Positions 29,024-38,145 of a DNA stretch of 64,000 bases are shown in pieces. The notes under the pieces were generated by a model. The model did not search any database and was not told the DNA's origin. It saw only the letters and a program-made list of their open reading frames with translations. The translations under genes and the position numbers were made by a program. The DNA is from Aromatoleum toluvorans (GTDB lineage: Bacteria > Pseudomonadota > Gammaproteobacteria > Burkholderiales > Rhodocyclaceae). Within the stretch, counting starts at the first letter, position 1. Each line of letters begins with the position of its first letter. The DNA is taken from positions 1 to 64,000 of the forward strand of contig NZ_WTVN01000022.1 in the NCBI RefSeq assembly GCF_012910905.1, written 5' to 3'.

Positions 29024-30264
29024 GTGGCGCCGCGAAATCCCCCCCGGTCCACGCGCCGATGACGCAGTTCGCGAGCGAAAACGGCGAGCTCCTCGTCGGC
29101 GGCATCCCGCTCACCCGGCTCGCTGCGCGGGTCGGCCGCACGCCCTTCTACGCCTACGACCGAGGGCTGCTGACCCGGCGAATCGCCGAACTGCGCGCGG
29201 CACTGCCCGCGGCGATCCAGTTGCACTACGCGATGAAGGCGAACCCGATGCCGGCGTTGGTCGGCCACATGGCGAGGCTGGTCGACGGCATCGACGTGGC
29301 GTCAGCCGGCGAGCTGAGCGTGGCCCTCGACGCCGGCGTCGCCCCCCACGACATCAGCTTTGCCGGGCCGGGCAAGCGCGACGCGGAGCTGATGCAGGCA
29401 GTCGCCGCCGGCATCCTCGTGAATGTCGAATCGTTCCGCGAGATCGCTCCGCTGGCGGCCGCCTCTGCCGTGCTGGGGGTCCCGGCACGCGTCGCCGTCC
29501 GCGTCAATCCCGACTTCGAACTGAAGTCGTCGGGGATGAAAATGGGTGGTGGACCGAAACAGTTCGGGGTCGATGCGGAACAAGTCCCCGAGCTGCTCGG
29601 CGAAATCGGCCGCGCAGGCCTCGCGTTCGAAGGTTTCCACCTTTTCGCCGGATCGCAGAACCTCAAGACAGACGCGATCGTCGAAGCGCAACGCAAATGC
29701 TTCGAGCTCGCCGTGCGCCTCGCCGAGTCGGCGCCCGCGCCGGTGAAGTTCCTGAATCTCGGGGGCGGCTTCGGCATTCCGTACTTCCCCGGCGAACAGG
29801 CGCTCGATCTCGCACCGATCGGCGAGAACCTCGCCACGCTCGTCGGCGACGCGGCACGCGAGCTCCCTCAGGCTGCGCTCGTCATCGAACTGGGACGCTA
29901 CCTCGTCGGCGAGGCGGGCCTCTACGTGTGCCGGGTCGTCGACAAGAAGGTCTCGCGCGGCCACACCTACCTCGTCACCGACGGCGGCCTTCACCACCAC
30001 CTTTCCGCATCGGGAAATTTCGGCCAGGTGATCCGCAAGAACTACCCGGTCGCAATCGGAAACCGGATGGGCACGGTGACGGGCGAGCCGGTGTCGGTGG
30101 TCGGACCGCTATGCACGCCGCTCGATCTGCTTGCCGACCGGATGCCGCTGCCGGAGGCAGAACCGGGCGACCTGGTGGTCATTCACCAGTCGGGCGCCTA
30201 CGGTGCCAGCGCGAGCCCGCAGGCCTTCCTCGGCCATCCTGCCGTAACCGAAGTATTGATCTGA
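29020..30264 (+). CDS. PLP-dependent decarboxylase, exosortase A system-associated
   Basis: A 414-residue fold type III enzyme related to diaminopimelate and ornithine decarboxylases. PLP is held by K73 in HYAMKANPMPAL; GGGFGIPYFPGE and the phosphate-binding ELGRYLVGEAG follow, and the C-terminal domain has VVGPLCTPLDLL with the catalytic Cys. The start overlaps the ligase stop (ATGA). In exosortase A loci this enzyme and the ligase probably make a substituent of the exopolysaccharide or of its carrier-bound precursor; the substrate is unknown. No lysA context is present, so it is unlikely to be the housekeeping DAP decarboxylase. Confidence 0.88.
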   Translation: MSGAAKSPPVHAPMTQFASENGELLVGGIPLTRLAARVGRTPFYAYDRGLLTRRIAELRAALPAAIQLHYAMKANPMPALVGHMARLVDGIDVASAGELSVALDAGVAPHDISFAGPGKRDAELMQAVAAGILVNVESFREIAPLAAASAVLGVPARVAVRVNPDFELKSSGMKMGGGPKQFGVDAEQVPELLGEIGRAGLAFEGFHLFAGSQNLKTDAIVEAQRKCFELAVRLAESAPAPVKFLNLGGGFGIPYFPGEQALDLAPIGENLATLVGDAARELPQAALVIELGRYLVGEAGLYVCRVVDKKVSRGHTYLVTDGGLHHHLSASGNFGQVIRKNYPVAIGNRMGTVTGEPVSVVGPLCTPLDLLADRMPLPEAEPGDLVVIHQSGAYGASASPQAFLGHPAVTEVLI

Positions 30265-30297
30265 CAGCGCTGCAGGTTCGCAGGACCGCGAAATGAA

Positions 30298-30324
30298 AAC
30301 GGGCGCCGAAGCGCCCGTTGCGGT
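30298..30324 (-). terminator. Terminator hairpin after first porin gene (also after the decarboxylase)
   Basis: A 9-bp stem (AACGGGCGC / GCGCCCGTT) at 30298-30319. Read on the minus strand the loop is TTCG closed by C-G, the very stable UUCG tetraloop, and the stem runs into TTTTCATTT, so it terminates the porin gene. It also lies 33 nt past the decarboxylase stop. The same stem-loop occurs at 31731-31752. Confidence 0.85.
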
Positions 30325-30342
30325 CAGACCGTCGTCGGACGA

Positions 30343-31446
30343 TCAGAAGTTGTGACGCAGGCCGACACCGATCGAGGTGTTGTCCAGGCCCAACCCCGTA
30401 CCCGACAGGAAGCTGTACGCGCCGCCGCCGTCATACGCGCCGCCGGTGGCCGTCGACACCTTCTGCTTGTCGTTGTCGATCTTCGTCCACTGCGCGTAGA
30501 CCTTGGTACGCTTGGACAGGTTGTAGTTGTACGCCAGCGTGAGCTGCTTCGCGCCCGTATCGCTGGTGTCGCTCCAGTCGCGCGCGACGCCGTAGTTCAC
30601 GTGGAACTCGTTGGCACCGACCGGCACCATCACGGCGACGCGGTAGTAGTTGCGCGAATGGTCTCCGGTCAGCCCCGTGATGTCCTGCAGGCCGCCGTTC
30701 TCCGACCTGTCGTGCTCGGCAAGGGCGCCGACGACAACCGCCTTGAAGTCATACACGCCGGCCAGCGCCAGCATGCTGTCCTTGCTCTTGCCCTGGGCGA
30801 AGTTGAAGAAGCGGTTGGTCTGCGCGTAGCCGAAGCCGACGTGCAGCGGGCCGTTGTCGTAATTCAGCGTCCCGGAGTAGTGCGCCGGACGATCGTTGCG
30901 AGTGGCCGTTTTGACCGCCTGCTCGTTCAACGCCGAGTACTGGGCTTCGAACGTGAAGCCGCCACCGAAGGTCGGGCTCGCGTAGGCGACCGAGTTGCGG
31001 ATGAAGAAGTTCTCGGGGTCGAAGGCAGGCACCCACAGGAAGGCATCCGACGAGTTGCCGGTGTCGTGGTTGTGCATGCCCAGGTAGTCATGCGTCGCGT
31101 AGTACAGCGGGCTGGTGAGGTAGCCGAGCTTGACCGTACCCAGGCTGTTGCTCTTCAGGCCGACGAAAGTGTCGCGGCTGGCGAGATTGCCGCCACCGGA
31201 ATCCGACTCGAAACGGCTCTCGACCTGGAACAGCGCCGACAGGCCGTTTCCGAGATCCTCGTTGCCGCGGAAACCGATACGGGAGCTGTTGTTAACCAGT
31301 TTAGTGACGCTCTCCTGGCCCTCGATCTTGGTCTGTTCCAGCGAGGTATTCACGCGACCATAGATGGTCACATTGGATTGCGCCTGGGCGGCGCCGGCGA
31401 CACCGATGGCAGCCAGCGCGATGGCCAGCGTCTTGACGTTCAGCAT
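30343..31446 (-). CDS. Outer-membrane porin (trimeric Gram-negative porin family)
   Basis: A 367-residue beta-barrel porin. It has a signal peptide ending AGAAQA before QSNVTIYGRVNTSLE, internal SSRIGFRGNEDLGNGLSALFQVE and DTFVGLKSNSLGTVKLGY, and the C-terminal aromatic residue (VGLRHNF) needed for BAM recognition. This is the general diffusion porin family of betaproteobacteria. ATG 31446 is chosen because the signal peptide starts there. It is a paralogue of the next gene, with a diverged barrel (His-rich loop near YYATHDYLGMHNHD). Confidence 0.95.
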   Translation of the reverse strand: MLNVKTLAIALAAIGVAGAAQAQSNVTIYGRVNTSLEQTKIEGQESVTKLVNNSSRIGFRGNEDLGNGLSALFQVESRFESDSGGGNLASRDTFVGLKSNSLGTVKLGYLTSPLYYATHDYLGMHNHDTGNSSDAFLWVPAFDPENFFIRNSVAYASPTFGGGFTFEAQYSALNEQAVKTATRNDRPAHYSGTLNYDNGPLHVGFGYAQTNRFFNFAQGKSKDSMLALAGVYDFKAVVVGALAEHDRSENGGLQDITGLTGDHSRNYYRVAVMVPVGANEFHVNYGVARDWSDTSDTGAKQLTLAYNYNLSKRTKVYAQWTKIDNDKQKVSTATGGAYDGGGAYSFLSGTGLGLDNTSIGVGLRHNF

Positions 31447-31778
31447 TGATTCGACTCCCCACTTGTAATGGATTTGATTGTCGGCTTTCTGCAACTTGCG
31501 CGCATGGCATCCCGTGTGAGGATCCATGCCCGATGCAGAGGCACCGCGCGATTATAGGGGGCGCAACAATGCAGGGGAGGAGAACCTTACCCGATCGTCA
31601 CAGAACTGTCGCATGCATGCAACAGAAGGAAGACCCTTATTGCGGGCATCGCGTGCGAACGCCGGTCTGTTGAAGGAAGCGGCGCCAGACGCCGTTGCGT
31701 TGCCGCCATTAGCAGGCAACGTAGACAAAAAAACGGGCGCCGAAGCGCCCGTTTTGACCAATTCCGGACGAGCCGGAA
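31447..31778 (-). promoter_or_regulatory. Region between the two porin genes: -10 box of first porin and terminator of second
   Basis: This 332-nt gap has no gene. On the minus strand TATAAT at 31556-31551, about 105 nt before the porin ATG, is a perfect -10 hexamer; the -35 17 bp upstream (CTCCCC) is poor, so an activator may be needed. The second porin's terminator lies at 31725-31757. Confidence 0.5.
31725..31757. terminator. Bidirectional terminator after second porin gene
   Basis: The stem AACGGGCGC / GCGCCCGTT with loop CGAA (plus strand) or TTCG (minus strand) at 31731-31752 is flanked by an A run on one side and TTTT on the other. It sits 22 nt after the porin stop at 31779 and is identical in stem and loop to the hairpin at 30298-30319. 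Confidence 0.9.
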
Positions 31779-32945
31779 TTAGAAGGTGTGACGCAGGCCC
31801 AGACCGAAGCCGGTCGGGTCCTGGTCGGCGCGAACGCCACCGATGCTGCTCAGGTAGAAGTCGACATTCGACTCACGCTGGTTGTTGATGCGCGTGTAGT
31901 AGGCCTTGACCATCGTGCGCTTGCTCAGGCTATAGGTATAGCCGAGGGTCCATTGCGCGAACTGGGTCTTGCCGTCCAGGTCGGCGCATCCGATACCATC
32001 GACGCACACCTCTTCCTTGATCTTCTGCGAACGCGAGTACTGCAGATAGACGGCCTGGTTGCCGGCGAACTTCTGCTCGGCGCCAACCATCCAGGCGGTG
32101 CGCTTGGCTTCCGTCGAAGCAATCGACAGATCGGCTTCGTACTTCGTCTGATCCCACAGAGCCGAGATCGAGGTATTGGTCGGGAAGGTGTACTTGGCGG
32201 CGACACGGGCAGTCTTCAGCTTGTCGCTGGCGTTGCCACCCAGGCCGAAAGTGCCCGCGAAGTTACCATTGCCGGGGTTGGCCGCGGCGCTCGGATCCTT
32301 CGACAGCGCGTAGCCGGCCGACACGTACAGCGGGCCGTTCTCGTAGGCCGCAGCCAGCTGGTAGGCGTTCGCGTTCACGTCTTCCGCAGGTGCGGTCCGA
32401 TCCAGCTTGTTCTCACCGGCCGAGTAGGCGAGCTGAGCAGCGAAGCCGCTGAAGTTCGGGGACGTGTACATGACGGCGTTGTTGATGCGCTCGTCGACGC
32501 CGGTCTTGATGCCGCCGATCGTGCCGTAGGTGGCAGCCTGGAAGCCGATGCCGGTCGCAGCCGGGTTGAAGTCGACCTTGGCACCCGCCTGACGCATGAA
32601 CGTGGTGAGCTTGCCGAGCTGGACGGTACCGAAACCGCCGGTCAGGCCGACGAAGGTGTCACGGGTTGCCAGGGTGCTGGTGCCCGAACCGTCGGCGTTG
32701 AAGCCGCTTTCGACCTGGAACAGGGCCTTCAGGCCGTTGCCGAGGTCTTCGGTGCCGCGGAAGCCGATCAGCGAGCTGTTCGAGGTGACGCGGGTGCGAC
32801 GCTCGATGTCGGCAGCGTTGCCGCCCTTCGCTTGCACCGATTCCACGGTAGCGTCGACCACGCCGTACACGGTGACGTTGGACTGCGCGAAAACCGGAGC
32901 GGACGCCAGGCCAGCGATGGCCAGGGCGATCAGTTTCTTCTGCAT
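31779..32945 (-). CDS. Outer-membrane porin (trimeric Gram-negative porin family)
   Basis: A 388-residue beta-barrel porin with signal peptide MQKKLIALAIAGLASAPVFA, mature start QSNVTVYGVVDATVESV, the conserved SSLIGFRGTEDLGNGLKAL and DTFVGLTGGFGTVQLGKL, and C-terminal GFGLGLRHTF. A disulfide-like pair (CVDGIGC) lies in one extracellular loop. It allows diffusion of small hydrophilic solutes. The AGAGGAGAAAT leader provides a strong ribosome binding site, which fits high expression. It forms a tandem pair with the first porin but each has its own terminator. Confidence 0.96.
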   Translation of the reverse strand: MQKKLIALAIAGLASAPVFAQSNVTVYGVVDATVESVQAKGGNAADIERRTRVTSNSSLIGFRGTEDLGNGLKALFQVESGFNADGSGTSTLATRDTFVGLTGGFGTVQLGKLTTFMRQAGAKVDFNPAATGIGFQAATYGTIGGIKTGVDERINNAVMYTSPNFSGFAAQLAYSAGENKLDRTAPAEDVNANAYQLAAAYENGPLYVSAGYALSKDPSAAANPGNGNFAGTFGLGGNASDKLKTARVAAKYTFPTNTSISALWDQTKYEADLSIASTEAKRTAWMVGAEQKFAGNQAVYLQYSRSQKIKEEVCVDGIGCADLDGKTQFAQWTLGYTYSLSKRTMVKAYYTRINNQRESNVDFYLSSIGGVRADQDPTGFGLGLRHTF

Positions 32946-33280
32946 GTATTTCTCCTCTAATTGAAGCTGAAGCCGCGGTCATGACCCCGGCCCGACTTAC
33001 CTCTCAAGCGAGAAGTTGCCACGATTGTGCTTAAGGGGCGCGCGGCGGTGCAAGAATCGTTCGCGCGGAACACGGCAAATGGATAAAAGTTGTTGCACAG
33101 GCGCAACAAGACGCCAATGCGGCAGCCGCCTGTAATTTGCGGGCGAGCATCCGCGTCGCTGCGGATCCCCTGCCAGCCCGCGTTCCGGTCCGTCGTGCTA
33201 CCCGACGCGGGTAGGGGGCGCGGTAAATTCCACGCCTGCTGCATAGCCGGGACCACTCGCATGGGAACTCGCGGCCGGCT
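32946..33280. promoter_or_regulatory. Intergenic region between porin and rpoH with porin promoter
   Basis: No gene is seen. On the minus strand TTGCAC (33053-33048), an 18-bp spacer and CACAAT (33029-33024) form a plausible sigma-70 promoter, giving a porin leader of about 75 nt. A 7-bp stem (TTGTTGC / GCAACAA) lies near 33090-33110 and could be a regulatory hairpin. The rpoH operator follows at 33281. Confidence 0.5.
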
Positions 33281-33307
33281 TTAGCACTCTGAGGCGTTGA
33301 GTGCTAA
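33281..33307 (+). promoter_or_regulatory. CIRCE element (HrcA operator) overlapping rpoH promoter
   Basis: TTAGCACTC-N9-GAGTGCTAA is an exact match to the CIRCE consensus with the correct 9-bp spacer. It lies 28 nt before the rpoH ATG. The element itself supplies promoter bases: TTAGCA at 33281-33286 as -35 and TAAAAT at 33305-33310 as -10, with an 18-bp spacer, so HrcA bound here would block RNA polymerase. hrcA, groESL and dnaK are not in the window. Confidence 0.95.
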
Positions 33308-33334
33308 AATCACGCGCATGGAGGACCACTGTAC

Positions 33335-34183
<849 letters not shown>

Positions 34184-34205
34184 GCGGTTTTCCGGCCCGC
34201 ACGCG

Positions 34206-34236
34206 AACGGCAGCCACTGGCTGCCGTTTTCATTTT
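34206..34236 (+). terminator. Rho-independent terminator after rpoH
   Basis: A 10-bp stem (AACGGCAGCC / GGCTGCCGTT) with a 3-nt loop followed by TTCATTTT. It lies 23 nt after the rpoH stop and touches the stop codon of the convergent sco gene at 34230. Confidence 0.9.
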
Positions 34237-34823
34237 CCGGCGAGCAGGGTGCGGAGGTCGGCGACGATGTTCTCGGCGGTCTCGCCGTGCTTCACGTACA
34301 GGCGTGCCCGGCCGGTGGGGTCGAAGACGTAGGTGCCGGTGGAGTGGTCGACGGTGTAGTTGGGGCCGGAGGTGTCGCCGCTCTTCTGGTAGAAGACGCG
34401 GAATTCCTTCGCCACCGCGGCCGTCTGCGCCGCGTCGCCGCGCAGGCCGAGGAAGTGCGGGTCGAACACCGGGACGTACTGGGCCAGGAGCTGCTGCGTG
34501 TCGCGCTCGGGATCGACGGTGACGAAGAGGACCTGCACGCGCGCCGCGTCGGGGCCGAGCTGGCGCATGGCTTCGGCCATGGTCCCGAGGTTGGTCGGGC
34601 ACACGTCGGGGCACTGCGTGTAGCCGAAGAACAGCGTGACGACCTTGCCGCGAAAGTCGGCGAGGGTGCGCGGCGTGCCGTTGTGGTCGGACAGCGCGAG
34701 CCCCTTGCCGTAGTCGGCGCCGGTGATGTCGGTGGCGCGGAAAGTGGTGGCGGAGCTGGGGCTGGAGCAGGCAGCGAGGGTGGCAACCGCAAGGGTTGCG
34801 GCGACGATCAGGGCGCGGAGCAT
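34230..34823 (-). CDS. SCO1/SenC-family copper chaperone lipoprotein
   Basis: A 197-residue thioredoxin-fold protein that helps assemble the CuA centre of cytochrome c oxidase. The signal peptide ends in a lipobox (ATLAAC, Cys about 19), so it is membrane-anchored in the periplasm. The copper ligands are present: CPDVC in GYTQCPDVCPTNLG and His in VDHSTGTYVFDP. It is the last gene of the oxidase operon, 34 nt after ctaB. Confidence 0.94.
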   Translation of the reverse strand: MLRALIVAATLAVATLAACSSPSSATTFRATDITGADYGKGLALSDHNGTPRTLADFRGKVVTLFFGYTQCPDVCPTNLGTMAEAMRQLGPDAARVQVLFVTVDPERDTQQLLAQYVPVFDPHFLGLRGDAAQTAAVAKEFRVFYQKSGDTSGPNYTVDHSTGTYVFDPTGRARLYVKHGETAENIVADLRTLLAGK

Positions 34824-34857
34824 CTTTTCCCGGAATGAGGCGAATCGAAACGATGGA

Positions 34858-35766
34858 TCAGAAACGCAGGTAATGATCCGCCAGCAGCGCCGCGAAGAGC
34901 AAGAAGAGATACAGGATGGAGAAACGGAAGGCGCGTCGCGCGCGGGCGTCGCTGTAGTCGCGGTACAGCCGCCAGGCGTGCCCGAGGAAGGCGCCGCCGA
35001 GCGCGGCCGCGGCGATCAGGTAGAGGAGCCCGCTCATGCGCGTGGCGAAGGGCAGCAGCGTGACGCCGAAGAGGATGCATGTATACAGCAGCACCGACAG
35101 GCGCGTGAATTCCGGGCCGTGGGTGACGGGCAGCATCGGCAGCCCGGCGCGCGCATAGTCGGCGCTGCGGTAGAGCGCGAGGGACCAGAAATGCGGCGGG
35201 GTCCAGGCGAAGATGATGAGGAAGAGGAGCAGCGCGTCGGCGCTGACCTCGCCCGTGACGGCAGCCCAGCCGAGTACCGGGGGCATGGCGCCGGAGGCGC
35301 CGCCGATGACGATGTTTTGCGGCGTGCGCGGCTTGAGGAAGATGGTGTAGACGACCGCGTAGCCGACGAAAGTGGCGAGCGTGAGCCACATCGTGAGCGG
35401 ATTGACGAGCTGGTGCAGCAGGACGAGGCCGGTGCCGCCGAGGGCGGTGGCGAAGGCGAGCGTTTCGCGCGGGGTGATTTCGCCGCGCGGCAGCGGGCGA
35501 CCGCGGGTGCGGCTCATGCGGGCGTCGATGTGCGCTTCGATGAGGCAATTCATTGCCGCTGCGGCGCCGGCGACACAGGCGATGCCGACGGTGGCGGCGA
35601 GCACGAGGGCCGGCGGGGGCAGGCCGTCGGGCACGGCGAGGAACATGCCGATGATGGCGCAGAAGACGATCAGCGTATTGACGCGCGGCTTCGTCAGCAC
35701 GTAGAAGGCGTGCAGGCGCGATCCCGCGATATGGGATTCAGGCGTATGAACTTTCGCGGCCGGCAT
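34858..35766 (-). CDS. ctaB: Protoheme IX farnesyltransferase (heme O synthase)
   Basis: A 302-residue UbiA-family prenyltransferase that adds farnesyl to heme B, giving heme O. About eight hydrophobic helices are visible; the first Asp-rich motif is [20 protein letters not shown] and the second is in the [15 protein letters not shown] region. It starts [19 protein letters not shown] near residue 24. The start overlaps the end of ctaA by 29 nt, so the two heme A enzymes are coupled. Confidence 0.96.
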   Translation of the reverse strand: MPAAKVHTPESHIAGSRLHAFYVLTKPRVNTLIVFCAIIGMFLAVPDGLPPPALVLAATVGIACVAGAAAAMNCLIEAHIDARMSRTRGRPLPRGEITPRETLAFATALGGTGLVLLHQLVNPLTMWLTLATFVGYAVVYTIFLKPRTPQNIVIGGASGAMPPVLGWAAVTGEVSADALLLFLIIFAWTPPHFWSLALYRSADYARAGLPMLPVTHGPEFTRLSVLLYTCILFGVTLLPFATRMSGLLYLIAAAALGGAFLGHAWRLYRDYSDARARRAFRFSILYLFLLFAALLADHYLRF

Positions 35767-36775
35767 GGCCTGCCCTCCTCTGCGCGGCCGGTACGGGGAG
35801 GCGGGTCCCGCGCAGGCCGTGATTGATCCAGACCATCACCATGACCAGCGCCGCAGCGCCCGCGTTGTGCGCGACCGCGAGCGGCAGCGGCAGGCTGGAC
35901 GTGACGTTGGCGATGCCCAGGGCGAGCTGGGCGGCGAGCGCGGCGAGCAGGACGACACCGAAACGGCGCGTCGCTGTCCGGCGCAGCAGGGCACAGCCGA
36001 GCGCCAGCAGCGCGGTGGCGGCAAGCAGCGCGCCGATGCGGTGCGACCAGTGGATGGCGGTGAGTGCCGCGAGCGGGAGCGCTTCGCCGTCGGCCGTCAT
36101 GCCGAGCTCGCGCACGACGTGGAAGGCGTTCGCGTAGTCGGCCGCGGGCTGGAAGCTGCCCTGGCAGGTGGGGAAATCGGTGCAGGCAAGCGCAGCGTAG
36201 TTGGTGCTGGTCCAGCCGCCGAGCGCGATCTGGAGGGCCAGCAATATGAAGGCGGCGCGCGCGAGGCCGGCCAGGCGGCGCGAGACGGCGACGCGTGGCA
36301 GCGCATGCACGCGCAAGGCGAGCCACGCAAGCAGGGCCAGGGTCGTCAGCCCCCCCAGGAGGTGGGCGGTGACGATGGCGGGCTTGAGCAGCAGCGTGAC
36401 GGTCCACTTGCCGAGCAGCCCCTGGAAGATCACGACGGCGACGAGCGCGGCGGCGATCCGTGGGGAGGCCCCCGCCGTGCCGCGCCGGCGCCACGCGAGG
36501 ACAGCGATGGCGACAATGAGCAGGCCGAGGCTGGCGGCGAGGTAGCGGTGGATCATTTCCTTCCACGCCTTCTGCAGGCTGACCGGCCCCTGCGGGTCGG
36601 CGGCATGGGTGTCGCGGATCTCGTCGGCGGCGTGATGCGGGCTCACCTGGCCGTAGCAGCCCGGCCAGTCGGGGCAGCCGAGGCCGGCGTCGGAAAGGCG
36701 GACGTAGGCGCCGAAGACCACGACGAGGGTCGTCAGCGCGAGTGCGAGGAGAATCAGGCGGCGGTAGGCGGTCAT
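35738..36775 (-). CDS. ctaA: Heme A synthase (CtaA/COX15)
   Basis: A 345-residue polytopic protein that oxidises the C8 methyl of heme O to the formyl of heme A. It begins with the membrane helix containing [25 protein letters not shown], a conserved COX15 block with paired Cys, and repeats a similar four-helix unit in the second half ([24 protein letters not shown]), with the heme-ligand His residues in each. ATG 36775 overlaps the stop of the preceding gene. Confidence 0.95.
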   Translation of the reverse strand: MTAYRRLILLALALTTLVVVFGAYVRLSDAGLGCPDWPGCYGQVSPHHAADEIRDTHAADPQGPVSLQKAWKEMIHRYLAASLGLLIVAIAVLAWRRRGTAGASPRIAAALVAVVIFQGLLGKWTVTLLLKPAIVTAHLLGGLTTLALLAWLALRVHALPRVAVSRRLAGLARAAFILLALQIALGGWTSTNYAALACTDFPTCQGSFQPAADYANAFHVVRELGMTADGEALPLAALTAIHWSHRIGALLAATALLALGCALLRRTATRRFGVVLLAALAAQLALGIANVTSSLPLPLAVAHNAGAAALVMVMVWINHGLRGTRLPVPAAQRRAGHAGRESSYA

Positions 36776-37428
36776 CCCGGAGTCCGCATCGGGTTGGCGG
36801 AGTTCGGCCGGGGCGACTGCCCCCGGCCGAGCGCCGAATACTTGAGCAGGCGTTGCAGATCTTTGACGACGCGGCGCGGGTCGGCGTTCTCGGGGAAGCG
36901 CATCATCACGCTGCCGCGCGGATCGACCAGATAGACGTGGCGGCCACGCTCCGCGCCGGGCAGCCGTTCAAGCCAGGCCGGCGTGGCGCGGGCGAGGCGC
37001 AGGCCGGCATGGGGCGCGAGCAGGTCGTCGGCCGGCGTCGCGGCGTCGGACACCAGCCACAGGCGCGCGACGCGGTCCATCTCCTCGCCTTGCGCGAGCC
37101 GCGACTGGCGCATCGCATAGAGGGCCTCGGCACAGGCGCGGTCGCAGGTACCGGGCGCGGCGAACAGCAGCGTCCAGCGGCCATCGAGCTCGCTGCGGGC
37201 GAAATCCGGCTGGCCGGCGACGCCCGGCAGGACGGCGTCGGGCAGGGCGGCGGGGACGAGCAGTTCGCCGTAGTTCGTGCGCCCTTCGGGTTGCCAGACG
37301 TAGTACGCGAAATAGGAGGCGGCGACGGGCAGCACGCAGACGAAGGCGAGCAGCGCGAGCGTGCGGCGCCCGGCACGGGTTTGCGCGGGCGTTGCGGGCG
37401 AACGGTCAGACAGGCTTGCGCTGGTCAT
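36772..37428 (-). CDS. Membrane-anchored thioredoxin-fold protein of the cox operon (SCO-like)
   Basis: A 218-residue protein with one N-terminal membrane helix (about 23-45) and a periplasmic domain of thioredoxin/SCO character: SELDGRWTLLFAAPGTCDRACAEALYAM, where CDRAC (C110-C114 region) is a CxxxC pair as in SCO proteins, and later HVYLVDPRGSVMMRFPENADP. The His ligand of true SCO1 proteins is not clear. Homologues sit between SURF1 and ctaA in many betaproteobacteria. It overlaps ctaA by 4 nt and SURF1 by 23 nt. A role in copper delivery or thiol reduction is inferred. Confidence 0.8.
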   Translation of the reverse strand: MTSASLSDRSPATPAQTRAGRRTLALLAFVCVLPVAASYFAYYVWQPEGRTNYGELLVPAALPDAVLPGVAGQPDFARSELDGRWTLLFAAPGTCDRACAEALYAMRQSRLAQGEEMDRVARLWLVSDAATPADDLLAPHAGLRLARATPAWLERLPGAERGRHVYLVDPRGSVMMRFPENADPRRVVKDLQRLLKYSALGRGQSPRPNSANPMRTPG

Positions 37429-38131
37429 GCCGGGGGCTCCGGAAAGCGTTCCACAGGTACCACAGGGTGAGTGCGGTCGCGAGCGCCGAGAGGGCGTACC
37501 ACTGCAGGGCGTAGCCGCGGTGACGGTCGATGCCGGCGTCGGGTTCGGGCCAGTCGCGGATCAGGCCGTCGGCGGCGGGGCTGGTCTGCTGCACGTAGAA
37601 GTCGGCGACCGGCAGATGCGTTTCGGCGCGGTAGCGGGAGAGATCGAGGGCCTGCCGGACGGGGCCCGAAGACGTGTCGCCCCCGAGCAGGAAGGGTTTG
37701 GCGTCGGGATGGCGCACACGGCCGGTGACGACGATCGCGCCGGGCGGATTGTCGATCCGGGGAAGTTGCGTCCGGTCGGCTGACGCCGCGATCCAGCCGC
37801 GATTGACGAGCACGACGCCCCCCTGCCCTGCGAGCTGCATCGGCGTGACGACGTGGTAGCCGGCGTGGCCCTGGTGCACGCGGTTGTCGATCAGGATGCT
37901 GCGCCCGGGGAGCCATTCGCCGCGGAGTTCGAGTTTCTGCCAGTCGGCCGGGGGCATCGCACCGGGGGGCTGTGCCGGGCGTTCGACAGCCGCGCGGTAT
38001 GCCGCCTGCAGCTCGGCCTTTTCCGCTGCGCGGCGTGTCTGCCAGTTGCCCAGTTGCAGCGTGAGCAGCGCGAGCGCGATGCCGGCGAGCAGCGGCACGG
38101 GGTGCGGGCGGGCGTTGCGGCGCAGGCTCAT
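37406..38131 (-). CDS. SURF1-family cytochrome oxidase assembly protein
   Basis: A 241-residue protein with the two-helix SURF1 topology: an N-terminal helix (about 10-28, ending GNWQTRRAAEK), a periplasmic domain with GEWLPGRSILIDNRVHQGHAGYHVVTPM and VLVNRGWI, and a C-terminal helix (YALQWYALSALATALTLWYLW). SURF1 promotes insertion of heme A into subunit I. ATG 38131 is 15 nt after the ctaE stop; a reading from further upstream would overlap ctaE. The small DUF2909 gene often found at this point is missing. Confidence 0.92.
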   Translation of the reverse strand: MSLRRNARPHPVPLLAGIALALLTLQLGNWQTRRAAEKAELQAAYRAAVERPAQPPGAMPPADWQKLELRGEWLPGRSILIDNRVHQGHAGYHVVTPMQLAGQGGVVLVNRGWIAASADRTQLPRIDNPPGAIVVTGRVRHPDAKPFLLGGDTSSGPVRQALDLSRYRAETHLPVADFYVQQTSPAADGLIRDWPEPDAGIDRHRGYALQWYALSALATALTLWYLWNAFRSPRHDQRKPV

Positions 38132-38145
38132 CCGGACAGTCCTGC

